From Scytalidium lignicola (Eukaryota; Ascomycota; Leotiomycetes): a stretch of DNA of 64,000 bases. Location of the stretch: positions 124,001 through 188,000 of the forward strand of contig NCSJ02000014.1 of the NCBI GenBank assembly GCA_002812745.2. Direction: 5' to 3'. Positions 23,235-33,789 of the stretch are shown piece by piece. The notes beneath the pieces are model-generated. The model saw only the letters and a program-made list of their open reading frames with translations. It had not been told where the DNA came from and searched no databases. The position numbers and the translations under genes were made by a program. Numbering within the stretch: position 1 is the first letter of the stretch; each line of letters opens with the position of its first letter.

Positions 23235-24521
23235 TCTGGCGATGGCGATGGGAGACGCAGAAATACCTCTCACCTACGATATAAACACAGACATGAATGA
23301 AATAAAAGAGATAACGCATACGCGAATGAGATATATATACAAGGACCTTGTTTATGCTGCATCCTTACCTGCCTAATCTGGGAGAATAAGCTGCCACAAG
23401 AGCTTGCTCTTCCGGCAGATGATCGCTCCATATCTCCACATCACGCACCTGGATTAAGAATGCAAGTAGAAGGAGATTCAAGAAGCTGGATGTTAATATC
23501 CGATGCGAAATGCAACGTTGCGGCGTTAAGCTCACTTCGCAGCACTTCCCGAGCTTCCTATCAGACCAGAGAGAAGCGTGTTGTTGAAGTTAGGAGTCTG
23601 GTACCTGAGCGGATCCCTCACTTGTCAGAAGCTCAATGGTGGGGTGCTATTCCCGAAGCTTCGGGTTGTTATCTCGTCCTCTTGCAACTTAAGCTCACTA
23701 CGCCACGCACGGAGAACCCTTCGATCGGTCGTTGCCAAGCGTAATTAAGCAATTCTGTGGCGTCTCTGGTTTGCTTCATTGGTGTACCTGGAGTGCCGGC
23801 TGGCATTTCATTTCGCCACAGTGGAAGGTGCAGTACAGGAAGGCCTGGACCAAACTCAGATGCAGGTGCTGTGCTGACGTGACTGGGGATTGATTGCTCC
23901 TGGGGTCCTTTTGGTGGAATGGGATAGATAAGCTGAGGAGAGCTCGAGCCTAACTCAGAGTTTGAAAATACTGCAACTGAATATCCCAATGCCAGGTACG
24001 GGCTCTGGATGTCATCGAGAAGCAAAGATTCGTTTGTGCATTCAAGAACTCCTACGCTACTGTAGTCTGGACGATGTTATTTGCCCACGTTGGGAGAGAC
24101 TTGAATAAGCAAGCAATTTAAGTTGATATACAGTGTGAATTTCTTATCACTTATACTTTATTTCCAAGGTTCTTGTCTCTGTCAGATGTTAAATTTAATC
24201 ATACAAAGGTAAACAAACATAATGATAAACAACAGGTGCAAACATGGGAGAGTCAAAGGGGGCTCATAATTTCTAAGTTTTTTTCTAATTTTTTGCGTGT
24301 TCTTCTGCATACTCTTTGATATACGTTCCTACCCTGTGAATCATCCCTAATACAATGTGGAAGGTTCTCTAGATATTCTTTGTTCTCAGATCTCTATTTA
24401 TGGGACCAATCTTACCCATGAAGATAGCTCTTCAGCTCTCATGCAATTCAACATGTAGTCAGAGCGTGTACTTTGTGAAGTCTGCCGGGCTGCCTGTCTC
24501 TTGAGGAGCCCTTTGGTTGAA
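23235..24521. other. Spacer at edge of relic block
   Basis: Holds the upstream region of the glycosidase gene, then ORF fragments (for example 23669-24025 on the minus strand) without recognisable domains, then AT-rich DNA around 24100-24450. Nothing supported as a gene. Confidence 0.45.
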
Positions 24522-27230
24522 TCAGTCATGGAACGTTGGCTTGGGAAATGGTGCGGTCATTGATCCATTGCCCAGTTCTCGCCGGACGCGCTCAACCCAC
24601 CGATCGAGGCTAAAGGACGCGGCGTTCCTCACCAGCTCCGCAGGGCGGGCTTTAATCCGCATGGCACGGAACAACAGATACTGGCGTAGGTTGGTCCTTG
24701 ACCCCGACGGCATGGTGGGAGTCCAGAAATTTCCTTGGCCTCGAGATCTCATGCCTAGCGCTGAGGCCCCAGTGGCTCCATTGCTCGAGGAAGGGGGATG
24801 GGCAGACAATCAACGTTGCAAAGTACTGGTTTATGCCTCGGTCTGCGATTCGTCTTTCGGCATCAAGCAGGATATGCATCCAAGCTGTGATAGTCTTCCC
24901 GAGTCCGCAATCGTTTGCTAAGATGCCACCGTGGACGATATCTATCGGAGCAATCGTGAGCATGTCGAACTAGCTTACAGAGCTATTCAATCTCCGACCT
25001 AAGTCGACCTCAGTCGTATCGATCGCATAAAGTGATGGCTGCCGTGATACTTCATCAGCGACTTCAATGAAGAGCGAAATACATCCGTCACCAATATCCA
25101 TATGTCTCGGAAGAATCATCTGGCAATTACCTATTTTCATCCTCCGTTCTTCGGATGGGTCTGAATTTAAGACCTTGCATTCTTGCTCGCCTCCCGCCAC
25201 TCGGCTTCGGTCAAGGGCTGGATCACACCCACCATATCAACTCCGGAGATGTCACGATGATAATTCAGACTATCGGCTATGCTATGTTGGCCAATGGGTA
25301 GGCAGGGACTTCGAAAGGGTGGGCGGTGTCGTTCTTGTCATTGCTGTCGAACACTTAGCTGGGGGGTCATCATAGCTCCTCCTGCTTTAGAACATTACAT
25401 GTTGTCTCAATTAGGCAGGCGGTCTGACTCATGATTCCGATCAGGGTCCAACTTCTCCTACATTGAAGACCCGTCTCTCTGGAGCACTAAGAGTTGACCA
25501 GGAAGAAGTAGGTTTGTGGGTTGCCTTGCGTTCGGGGTTCCACCAGCGGTTTGTGAAGAAGGCTGGGTGTGTCGTGTCTCTCAACCATAGAAAAAGGCAT
25601 TGTGCCATTCCCAGAACTCAAAAAGAAACTCCCGTGTATGCCCCATCTACTTCCATGCTCATATCCTTTCGCAATGCAACCCCTACCCCCAAACTCCGCC
25701 GATGGCACAATGCTGGCTCAATGTCAGGCAGGTCTATGCAATGATTCGCCCCACGCCACACTAAGAAAAAAGGAGAAAGACAAAAAAAAAATGAAATCAT
25801 TGAGGAGTCATAAGAGAAAACGGTCGCTGTCGTCGTCAAAAGCAGTTGTAAATGAGATAAAGTCAGTCGAGAAGTCGAGGGTAAAAATCCGGCAAAGTCA
25901 AATGTGCCGGTGCCCAAGGTCACTGCATTGAGGAAATTCACAAGGGCCATATTGACGACGGCGTTACAAGTGCAGAACACCTTGCAGTGCCATTCATCTT
26001 CCGCACAGCTGCCTTGGTTGCCGCGGGGAGGAGCCACTTACCACTGAGCTGCTGGGTGCTGGAACATAACGATAACCTTGCACTTCTCCTGGCAGACCCA
26101 CCGTTCTAGATACCTAAAGGCAAGTGCGGTCTTAGGTGATTTTGCTACCATTACTGCAGCTTGCGGCACGCGGTCTTGGTATGGTGGAAGGTGATTTCCA
26201 CTCCAAAGAGCTGCTCACCAGGTCTTGGGGCAGGTGGCTTATTGGGGTTTTTGTTCACCCAATCCATCCACGCCATGCACTGCTTATAGGTCTAAAATTG
26301 ATTAGACCCCAAAGCTGTAGCCAATTTGCGCTTCGGTGACCGTCTCCGATATTTAGAATGTAGTAATGAAAGGTGTCGAAAGCCCCTTGTAATATGTGCC
26401 TACAATGGGTATCGACGCGAAGAACAACCATAATGGACTTTCCGATGTTGAATCGGACATAGAAAGAGTTCCGATCGTCAGTTATGAAGTCTAGATATAC
26501 ACCAAACTGAGGCCACGGCACTCGGGTCTGTAAGGTCCAAGGGAATCTCGACATCATCTTGCTCGTCCATACGACCACCCAGGTCCGACTGCAGTATCTC
26601 TCCCATCTGGATGTCCCAGTTGTTGGCTAGTCCAGTGCGCTTGAACATGCTGACATCCAAGGTCGGAAGCCACATCTTCGCGCTGATCCACGCATCCCTG
26701 ACTGGTCCTTCGGAAGGCAGGATGCTCGTGGTCTGTTCACCGTCCTCCTCTGTAGAGTCGATTGTGACATACTCGGGATCGAATCCTGGCTGGTATGCTT
26801 GGCTGAGATCGACCTGGAGTAACAGCAGCAGCCGGACCCTGGGGGTTCATCTGCTGATACGTTAGGTAAATCCTGGCAAAGTGCAAAGAATGGGAAGCTT
26901 ACCGACCAAGGAGGGTATGGAGGAACAATGACCGTTGCTTGTTGCTCGTGTCGCTCCCTCCTCTTCTTCCAGGAGACGTACAAAGGCATGAGCTTCCAAG
27001 CTTCATCCTGTCCGTAAGAGATCAGAAAAGGCTAAACCAAATGGGATTTTTTTTATGCATACCTCTTCATCTATCATCTCCATCAAAATTGGTGGAAGTT
27101 CCTTCCTCTTTTCGCTTGTCTCTACTTTCTTCCATAGCCCAGCTAAGTTACGACGGCGGTGTCTGATGCTGGTTCTCTCTGGAGCAAACCGAAACCGGTT
27201 CGCGTGCAGCACGACCTGAAGTAACCACAC
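24522..27230 (-). pseudogene. Broken SNF2-type ATPase gene
   Basis: Coding-looking pieces lie in order on the minus strand but in different frames. The N-terminal piece near 27080-27230 (RRRNLAGLWKKVETSEKRKE) splices through an intron-like GTATGC..ACAG to DEAWKLMPLYVSWKKRRERH near 26930-27000. An open piece at 26478-26820 follows (PEYVTIDSTEEDGEQ; MWLPTLDVSMFKRTGLANNW). Then comes 26255-26530 in another frame (DRNSFYVRFNIGKSIMVVLR), and finally 24652-24963 with GGILANDCGLGKTIT and TLIVCPSPFLEQW. The last piece is the Walker A region and motif Ia of an SNF2/Rad5-like helicase. The helicase core stops soon after: no DEAH box or C-terminal lobe follows. Several frame changes and the missing lobe mean it cannot encode a working enzyme. 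Confidence 0.65.
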
Positions 27231-27307
27231 CGCCAGCCGTGACTTCCCCCTAAGATCGTTCTAGGGAATAGACTATAAGCATAATGTAACAAAGGAAAAG
27301 TGAAGTG
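27078..27307. repeat. Direct repeat copy A (diverged, about 230 bp)
   Basis: Similar in sequence and order to 28518-28763: both begin CTCCATCAAAATTGGTGGAAG, share TTTTCGCTTGTCTCT and CCAGCCGTGACTTCC, and end near AAAAGTGAAG. In copy A the minus strand is coding for the N-terminal exon of the SNF2-type relic. Confidence 0.8.
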
Positions 27308-27733
27308 GAGGATTATAATATAATGATAGAAAATCCGTAGTGAGACAGTGCCAAAGATAAGGAAGATAGCACAATGTCTTGTGAGAATGGGACCGCGTGA
27401 ATGTCGTAAAGGGTATATAATGATAGAACAGCTAGGAGGAATCAAATGTATGGAGAATGAAGACTAGAAAGGTTGGAAAGCGTAGAAGATTGGGGGGTGT
27501 CAATAGTTAGGATACAAATAGGTGATAATACAGTTGATAGATAGATGATGATGAATGTAATGCAAAGCGGAAGAATAATGATGAAATGACTTCCTTTTCT
27601 ACTCCATATTCTAACACGCGTTGTTGACTCCGAAGTTGATGTGAGGTAGTTATTGTTTGAAGAGTAGCAAAGTTGCGAAGGTTTGAAAATTTGAGGTATA
27701 TTTATACCTGAGATCAGGAAGGGATTTCGATCT
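27308..27733. other. AT-rich spacer inside relic block
   Basis: No gene supported. It contains short purine- and AT-rich runs, and a minus-strand ORF of 99 codons (27442-27741) that is Ser/Ile-rich and looks non-coding. Confidence 0.45.
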
Positions 27734-28320
27734 TCATTCAAACCAAGTCCTCTTTATAATTATCACTACTTGGACTGAGCCAACACCACCGTAAAGCCAC
27801 AGGTCATGGTCTTCTTTAAGAAGTGATCTGCCTTCGGACCATCCACTCTCAATCACCACAGTTGGGAGCCTCTGACCCGCTGGTCGTATGTCGACGTCAG
27901 GCTCCTTATTTGATGAACTCGTAATCTCCAATAAAAGTTTTGCATACTAACAAAAATAAGTTGGTGTAATGAACAGGAAGGTAATTAAAATAAGTATGAT
28001 GTGTCTACTTACCTGTACCACTCGATATCCTGAGCCTCTCAAAGTCATCAAAGTCAATCTTCCCAGCCATGATCATCTTGGCAAGGGATCTCGTCACCCA
28101 CGGTTGGTGAGCATCATAGATGTTCGACGGCATGAGCACAAATGTCAGCTCCTTGTGCAACGAATTATAAGATACCCTATAATGCACTCCTAATTAGTAT
28201 TACCCATAATTTACTAAATTGTAGGATCATAAGTACCTGGGACTCCTATTCTCCAGACGCTTCTCAACCGCTTCTAACACTGCATCTGCAGCTTGCGTAT
28301 CGATTTGATCGAAGGTCAAC
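27734..28320 (-). pseudogene. Frameshifted Uma2-like (restriction-endonuclease-fold) relic
   Basis: Three blocks in order on the minus strand: 28240-28320 (TFDQIDTQAADAVLEAVEKR), 28013-28187 (YRVSYNSLHKELTFVLMPSN to FDDFERLRISSGT) and 27734-27946 (SSNKEPDVDIRPAGQRLPTV, then VIESGWSEGRSLLKEDHDLW, then VQVVIIIKRTW). The layout resembles an expanded fungal family; the last block recalls the Uma2-like PD-(D/E)xK core, with a conserved Glu in VVIESGWSE (inference). After the intron 27947-28012, the spliced frame reads CKTFIGDYE and then meets a stop; the SSNKEPD block is in another frame, so a one-base shift lies near 27915. The join of the first two blocks is also out of frame, and the usual C-terminal part is absent. 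Confidence 0.6.
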
Positions 28321-28379
28321 AGACACTCCTCTAATTAGAGTACGCCCAGGTGATCCCATTCAGAATCTTATCCTTCGAG

Positions 28380-28446
28380 CTGACCAAAGAAGGCATCTTC
28401 GAGCATGGGATAAGACCATCCGAATGAAGATGCCTTCTTTGGTCAG
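28380..28446. repeat. Perfect 21-nt inverted repeat
   Basis: CTGACCAAAGAAGGCATCTTC at 28380-28400 is the exact reverse complement of 28426-28446, separated by 25 nt. A transcript would fold into a 21-bp hairpin. It lies between the Uma2-like relic and repeat copy B. Confidence 0.9.
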
Positions 28447-28517
28447 ATGCTACAGGCTTTTTCTAAGCACAAAGCTACCAGGTACACCATAGATGATTGT
28501 TCTATGTACATCTGTTC

Positions 28518-28763
28518 CTCCATCAAAATTGGTGGAAGCTCCTTTCTCTTTTCGCTTGTCTCTGCTTTCTTTCATAGCCCGACCAAGTTACGCGGGGGTT
28601 TCTGATTCTGATTCTCTCTGGAGTGAATCGGTTTCTGGAGCAAACCTGAACCGATTCACTCTTTTCTGTACAGAATAACTTAGAGAAAATACACCACCAG
28701 CCGTGACTTCCTTTCAAGATCGTTCTAAGGAGTAGACATAATCTAACAAAGAAAAAGTGAAGG
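28518..28763. repeat. Direct repeat copy B (diverged)
   Basis: Second copy of 27078-27307. Read on the minus strand in the frame of copy A it gives KKAETSEKRKELPPILMEE, preceded by a TGA where copy A has TGG, so it is a dead duplicate of the same N-terminal exon. Confidence 0.8.
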
Positions 28764-28878
28764 TTGAAAAACCTGATGTGCTTTATACCTGAGAAAAAGA
28801 ACCATCTCTTCAGTCAGCATTCCATCTATAAAATGCAGCGACTTCTCCTTCTAAACATGGCAACATTGATTCTATGCC

Positions 28879-29930
28879 TTACCCTGCTTTAGGGCAATTA
28901 ATGTTGTTTGGTTGGTCAACTTGACGCAGCCAGGCTGGCCACTGCAGATACTCCCATTCCTCCACTGGTTCAATATCAAAATGCGGATCAAATGGGTCAG
29001 CCTCCTCGGCCCATTTGATGCTGCTCACCATCTCGCTTGCCCAATGACATTCGTGGAGTGAATCATTGCAGACTTTCGGAACACCATGGCTTCTTTTGAG
29101 TTCTTCCAAAGCCTTGACACCGAAGAATGTTGGGACTTTCCGAAGAGTGAGGTGGTCCCCATTTCCAAAGCTGATTACGTATGGCAAATTACAATAATTG
29201 TAATCAGCTGGGATGTGGAGAATTATTGGATATGTCGGTGTTCTGTTGTCATATTGAGGAACGTAGATGACTTGGAACTCGGAATAGGAGCGCTCTGCAA
29301 TATCTTGCATGGTCAACTTGGAGAAATATGTCACAGCTGACGGCAGATCAAACTTGACTTCAACAGCCGAACAAAGAGGCCAGTGAATTGTATTAATTCT
29401 GTGGTGAATCGGTCAGTCAATTACACGTAAAGGCCTAAGAAATACACATAGCTACTTACGCTGGGCCCGTAACATGGTAGTGTCTGATGATACTATTTGA
29501 GTTTCCAAGGTTGATCGTGAGCTTGAGATGAAAGAGTGAACCGTGCTGTTCAATAGCCTTTTTGACAACCTTCAAAATAGTTAGCTATAGTATTCACTCT
29601 AGATGGCCGAGTTATGGTCTACATACCATCTGAGTTTCTATTTCAAGAATCACCGAACATTGGTAAAGGGAAAGGTCAGGACCTGAAGCGGTCAACTCAG
29701 CAAAAACCGTAAACTGGGTTGCCAGTCCACGAATGGCTCTTCCAACATCAACAGCGGTAGGCATGTAGCACATTTCGTAGATTCTAACCCTGACATCATA
29801 AGGGAGAGCGCCTAGATCTCCCAATCCTCGATGGAGACCTGTATTCATTAACATCGAAAGCATAGCAATGTATATAATACACCAACTTACGAGATTTCTC
29901 AAAAGAGAATGGGTTTGGCTGAGTCGACAT
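28879..29930 (-). CDS. Hypothetical protein with F-box/2EXR-like start, 293 aa
   Basis: Exons from the start: 29891-29930, 29627-29838, 29460-29569 and 28879-29398; three introns of 52-61 nt with consistent phases. After a short MSTQPNPFSFEKS leader comes GALPYDVRVRIYEMCYMP, which resembles the LPxEIRxxIYE signature at the start of fungal 2EXR/F-box-like proteins. The rest is a mixed alpha/beta protein without membrane segments (TINLGNSNSIIRHYHVTGP; YVPQYDNRTPTYPIILHIPA). The C-terminus is acidic with PHFDIEPVEEWEYLQWPAWL. It appears intact, unlike the relics directly to its left. A ubiquitin-ligase adaptor role would be a guess; the family is mostly uncharacterised. Confidence 0.72.
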
Positions 29931-30284
29931 GTTTATGAGTCTTTGGATGCAGGTAGCCTTTGGTGTGTTTGATGCTGAGTATGCAAACGTGAAGGAGAGA
30001 AGGAGAGAGAGGGTGTAGAAAGAAACTTTTATATCCATACCAAAGTAACTACCATAATATTCACTCTTCAGCCTCAAGCGAGAAGTTCCATGACATGACA
30101 CGCTAATTTGGATTCACCAGAGTCGCGAAAAAAAGACGCATGAGATTGATAAGAGACGCGCCTTAAGTTGGCAGACGAACGCTGAATCAGTGAATAAACT
30201 GAAATACCACAATAGGAGCCATATTATGAAAACACCTGAGAACCATAACACAAGGATCTATTGAGATTGTGGGTATCTTGCTCT
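29931..30284. other. Intergenic spacer
   Basis: Upstream of the hypothetical gene and downstream of the NOSIP-like gene. No gene seen. Confidence 0.5.
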
Positions 30285-31491
30285 TCAACATTGAAATGCA
30301 ATGCCAGATTTCTCTACCTTATTCATGCCCCCACCTGCAAATCCAGTTCCCTCACATTTAATCTCAATCAATCCTGGCTTAATCTTCTCTTTTTCTCCTT
30401 TACCCTCTTGCTTTTTCTTCTCATTTTTTCCTTTCCTCTCCGTTAAATCTGCTTCGCAAACATAGCACAACACCAGATTTTGATCAATATCCGGTGCATG
30501 AGGATCATGAACTCCACTAGGAGTCATAAATCTTGTCACACACGACTTGCAAAGGACATGGCCACATGGGCTTGCAACCATGGCCTTTGAGGCATTATTT
30601 AGGGCCTTTTTGCACGCCGGGCAGATCCTTTGAGGTGTTTTCGTGGCTGGGTCATTATCTTCAGTAAAACTGAGCGTAATTAAGGTATGAAGAGAGTACG
30701 GATGAGGTTTTGAAGGGTCTGAAGCAGGACAAATGGGCGTACTCTTGGTCTTTTTCGTTACGTTGTGTAAGATCGTATTGGTGTTTGAAGATGGTGTAAG
30801 GGAAGGATCCCAGAATGGTAAGGCAGATTTTAATGACTGTCGTCGTTAGCTAGAACTTACAATGTAGTAATGGAAAGCTTTAAAAGGAAGAGTACCTTTT
30901 CTTCATCAATAGCTTTCCTTGCTTTCGTTCGCTCTTCTCTGGCAATACGAAGCAGTTCCTCCTCATCGAGTTCGAATTTTCTCTTCTCTCCTCTCTTACC
31001 ACCTTTCACATCCTCCTCAACAAGGACTTTCCCATCTTCCCTGCCAATTATTTTAGTTCCGGAAGAACCTGAGCCAATCTTAACATCTAGACCCATCTGT
31101 ACAAGCTCAAATTCCTTCACAGCCCTCTCTTTCGTTTCCTCTTCCTCGCGATATCTTTCCTCTTCTGCTTCTCGTGCTTCCTTCTCCCGAGTCTTCTCAA
31201 GCCTTTTGATTTCTTTCTTTTGTGAAAGAATATCACTCAGAGCACATTCTCTACAGAAGATATCGCCGTGAGAACATGATACTGGAGTTCTAGCGGGAAG
31301 AAGACAGAGCCGACAAGATGCGAATGGTAGAAATGATTCTCTTGAGAGTCTGGCGCTCGTGGAGTTCCAAGCAGCTTTTGCTTGTTCTCTTTCGTGAGAC
31401 GTGAATACCGCCCGGGACGTGTTGCGTTTGCCTATGACTGTGTTAGAGTAGGTGCAAGGCTAGACAAGGGTAGGAACTAACTATGCGACAT
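30285..31491 (-). CDS. NOSIP/CSU1-type RING/U-box E3 ligase, 365 aa
   Basis: Exons from the start: 31482-31491 (10 nt), 30896-31431 and 30285-30836. The tiny first exon encodes MSH; splicing gives [19 protein letters not shown], the typical NOSIP N-terminus. An N-terminal half-RING ([21 protein letters not shown]) comes first, then a long charged coiled coil ([20 protein letters not shown]). A C-terminal zinc site follows ([20 protein letters not shown], then [13 protein letters not shown], then CYVCEADL). Animal NOSIP and plant CSU1 are E3 ubiquitin ligases, partly nuclear and spliceosome-associated; in fungi the role is little known. It ends in a Lys/Glu-rich stretch and [21 protein letters not shown], matching the family end. 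The gene looks complete. Confidence 0.86.
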
Positions 31492-32151
31492 TGTGTGGTA
31501 TTAATATTAGGTATTCTTGTAGAATAAAATGGCTTAATGTTAGAAGGAGGATGACTTCAATCGAAAGATGACAGTTGAACAGTTCTGGTATTGTCCTGAC
31601 GTTTGGGGCAGCGTGAGAACGCTAACTTGAGAGATGAGTCGGCCTCGATAGAGGACGTGACAGTTTTAAACTTTAGAGAATAAAAATACAGCTATCAACT
31701 TATGTGGAAAGTATAAGGGAAATAAAACAGAGGCGAATGTTCTTAAGACGGAGTTTCTCTCCAGCACAGATATTGTGGCGATGAGACAGTCTCGAGTGAA
31801 AACGGTAATTTAACACATTGAGCGGAAAGATTGTCTACTTCTGGCCTCAAAAAGTCGGGTCCTTTTATATAAGATTAAATAGAGAAATAGGCAATTCTAT
31901 CTTTTTCAATATACAAAATTATGAGCTTTGATGACTGCTCTCAGGGCCAGGATATGTCGTCGAAATTTGGCGGGATCCGGAGAAACTATTTATCCAGGAT
32001 CCAGGAACCAAACTTTCTCCCCGACGTCACAATGCAGAAGATCCGTAATCATCTTTTGCAACCCTTCGAAACCCCCATTTCTCCACCATGGCTTCAATTA
32101 CTCTTTCTTATCTTTTATTTCCTTGAACTCATGGTAATCGAATCTCGTACC
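31492..32151. promoter_or_regulatory. Divergent promoter region, NOSIP-like / taz1
   Basis: About 660 bp between divergent starts. The frame of tafazzin is open leftward to an ATG at 31921, but the extra 77 residues do not look conserved, so I treat it as leader. Confidence 0.45.
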
Positions 32152-33519
32152 ATGACCGTTGCTGCCTCTGAGGAGAAAAGTGTAGCGATGCCGTCATTAC
32201 CTTGGCGATTGACCTCGTCACTCGTAATGGGTTTGACGGGGTCTGCATCGAGAGCCTTTATGTATGGCTGCAATAAAATTGAAGTTATAGGATTAGAGGG
32301 GTTTTTGAAAGTTTTGGATAGGCGGAAAGATGTAGAGGGGCGTGAGAGAGGATTGTTAACTGGTATAGATCCTGTCTTGAGTTTAGAAACCTTTTGGGAA
32401 AAGCCAGAGGAAGGCTAACTAGACGATTCTCTAGTTTCGAACCATGTCAGCGTGTACGTCAAGCAATTAAATATATTATTACACTCGGGATCAAGTGAGG
32501 TTAATTGAAGCTCTTTTGCAGATTAGATGATCCTGTGATGTGGGGCGTATTGCCGTTCAGATATGCTTTCGAACCTTCCAATCACAGATGGAGCTTGGGT
32601 AGTTACGACATATGTTTCAAGAACAAGTATGCCTCTGCTATTCCTGCTCTATATATATTAGACAACTTTCTCACAATTGTATAGAGGACTCTCGGCTTTT
32701 TTCACATTTGGCCAAGTCTTACCAACCCATCGGTCTATGTACTCCACTCACGGTGGCATCTTCCAGTCAACAATAACCCAAGCAGTCCGACTTCTCTCCT
32801 CCCAACCTTTCTTCTCCTCCGCATATCCTCCTCCCAACGTGTCTAGCTCATCGCTATCGCCTTCCAGCCCTGACATAATCGACCCGTTCTCCTCCTCCAG
32901 CCTCACCTATACCACAAACGGGACGGACAGCTTCCCGGCACCATCAGCCTACCCCTCTCGTCGCCACAGCTGGGTGCACATCTTCCCCGAAGGAAGAGTT
33001 CACCAGCACCCCACTCAATCCCTGCGATACTTCAAATGGGGCGTCTCACGACTCATACTGGAGTCAGAGCCAATGCCAGAAATCGTCCCGGTGTTTATCG
33101 ATGGATATCAAGATGTTATGCCTCATGATCGGAATTGGCCAAGGTTTGTGCCACGTGCGGGTAAGAAGATCATGATAGCGTTTGGTGAAAGTGTCGATAC
33201 TGAATGGTTGTTTGGGGACTTGAGAAAGAAATGGAAGGAGCTTGTACGGTTGCAGAAGGAGGCACTGAAAAAGAAGGGGTTACCGACAGACATGGCTCTA
33301 GGAGAACTGACAGAAGAGTTAAAGTACGGACAGCAGGCGGTAGAGCTTCGGATCGAGGTTACGAAGCGGATAAGGAATGAGGTTGTGAAGTTGAGGCGGA
33401 GTCTAGGCTATCCAGAGGAGGATCCAAAGGCTGGACTGGTTGAGACTTGGATTGAGGAAGGCATGACGGGAAATAAGTCGGGAAGGATGGAAGATGGAAG
33501 CTTGGTTGGGAAGACGTGA
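32152..33519 (+). CDS. taz1: Tafazzin, cardiolipin-remodelling transacylase, 389 aa
   Basis: Mitochondrial transacylase that remodels monolysocardiolipin to cardiolipin. Exons 32152-32362, 32435-32453, 32522-32626 and 32685-33519. Exon 2 is a 19-nt micro-exon. The acyltransferase HX4D motif (VSNHVSVLDD, about His74 to Asp79) is built from exons 2 and 3, which confirms the splicing. Motif III appears as VHIFPEGRVHQHP (about residue 212). PSLPWRLTSSLVMGL and SLGSYDICFKN are family signatures. A fungal insert of about 50 Ser/Pro-rich residues sits between VRLLSSQPF and RRHSWVHIFPEG. Start choice: ATG 32152 gives a short leader as in relatives; 31921 and 32188 are alternatives. It converges on pdxT. 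Confidence 0.9.
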
Positions 33520-33789
33520 GGATGACTTCATCTTCTGTATATGTATATATGTATTAAGCATCGCACCCAGTTGGATTAGAGGGATAGAAAAGACGTGGTA
33601 GACAAAAAGGAAAAGATCCTTGTAGTAATGAATAATCAATCTAAGGGAAGGAAAAAAGGAACAAGTTTATCTGTCAAGTTGTCTATTCTATTCTAAAATG
33701 GCGTTCGTCCCGTATCAAGCCGTTCATCATTATTTACATAGCGCCTTTTTAACCCATAATTGACATCCGTCTCTTCGTGATATATCTCC

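Noticed and set aside
27442..27741. Minus-strand ORF of 99 codons
   Set aside because: Ser/Ile-rich low-complexity translation of AT-rich DNA inside the relic block.
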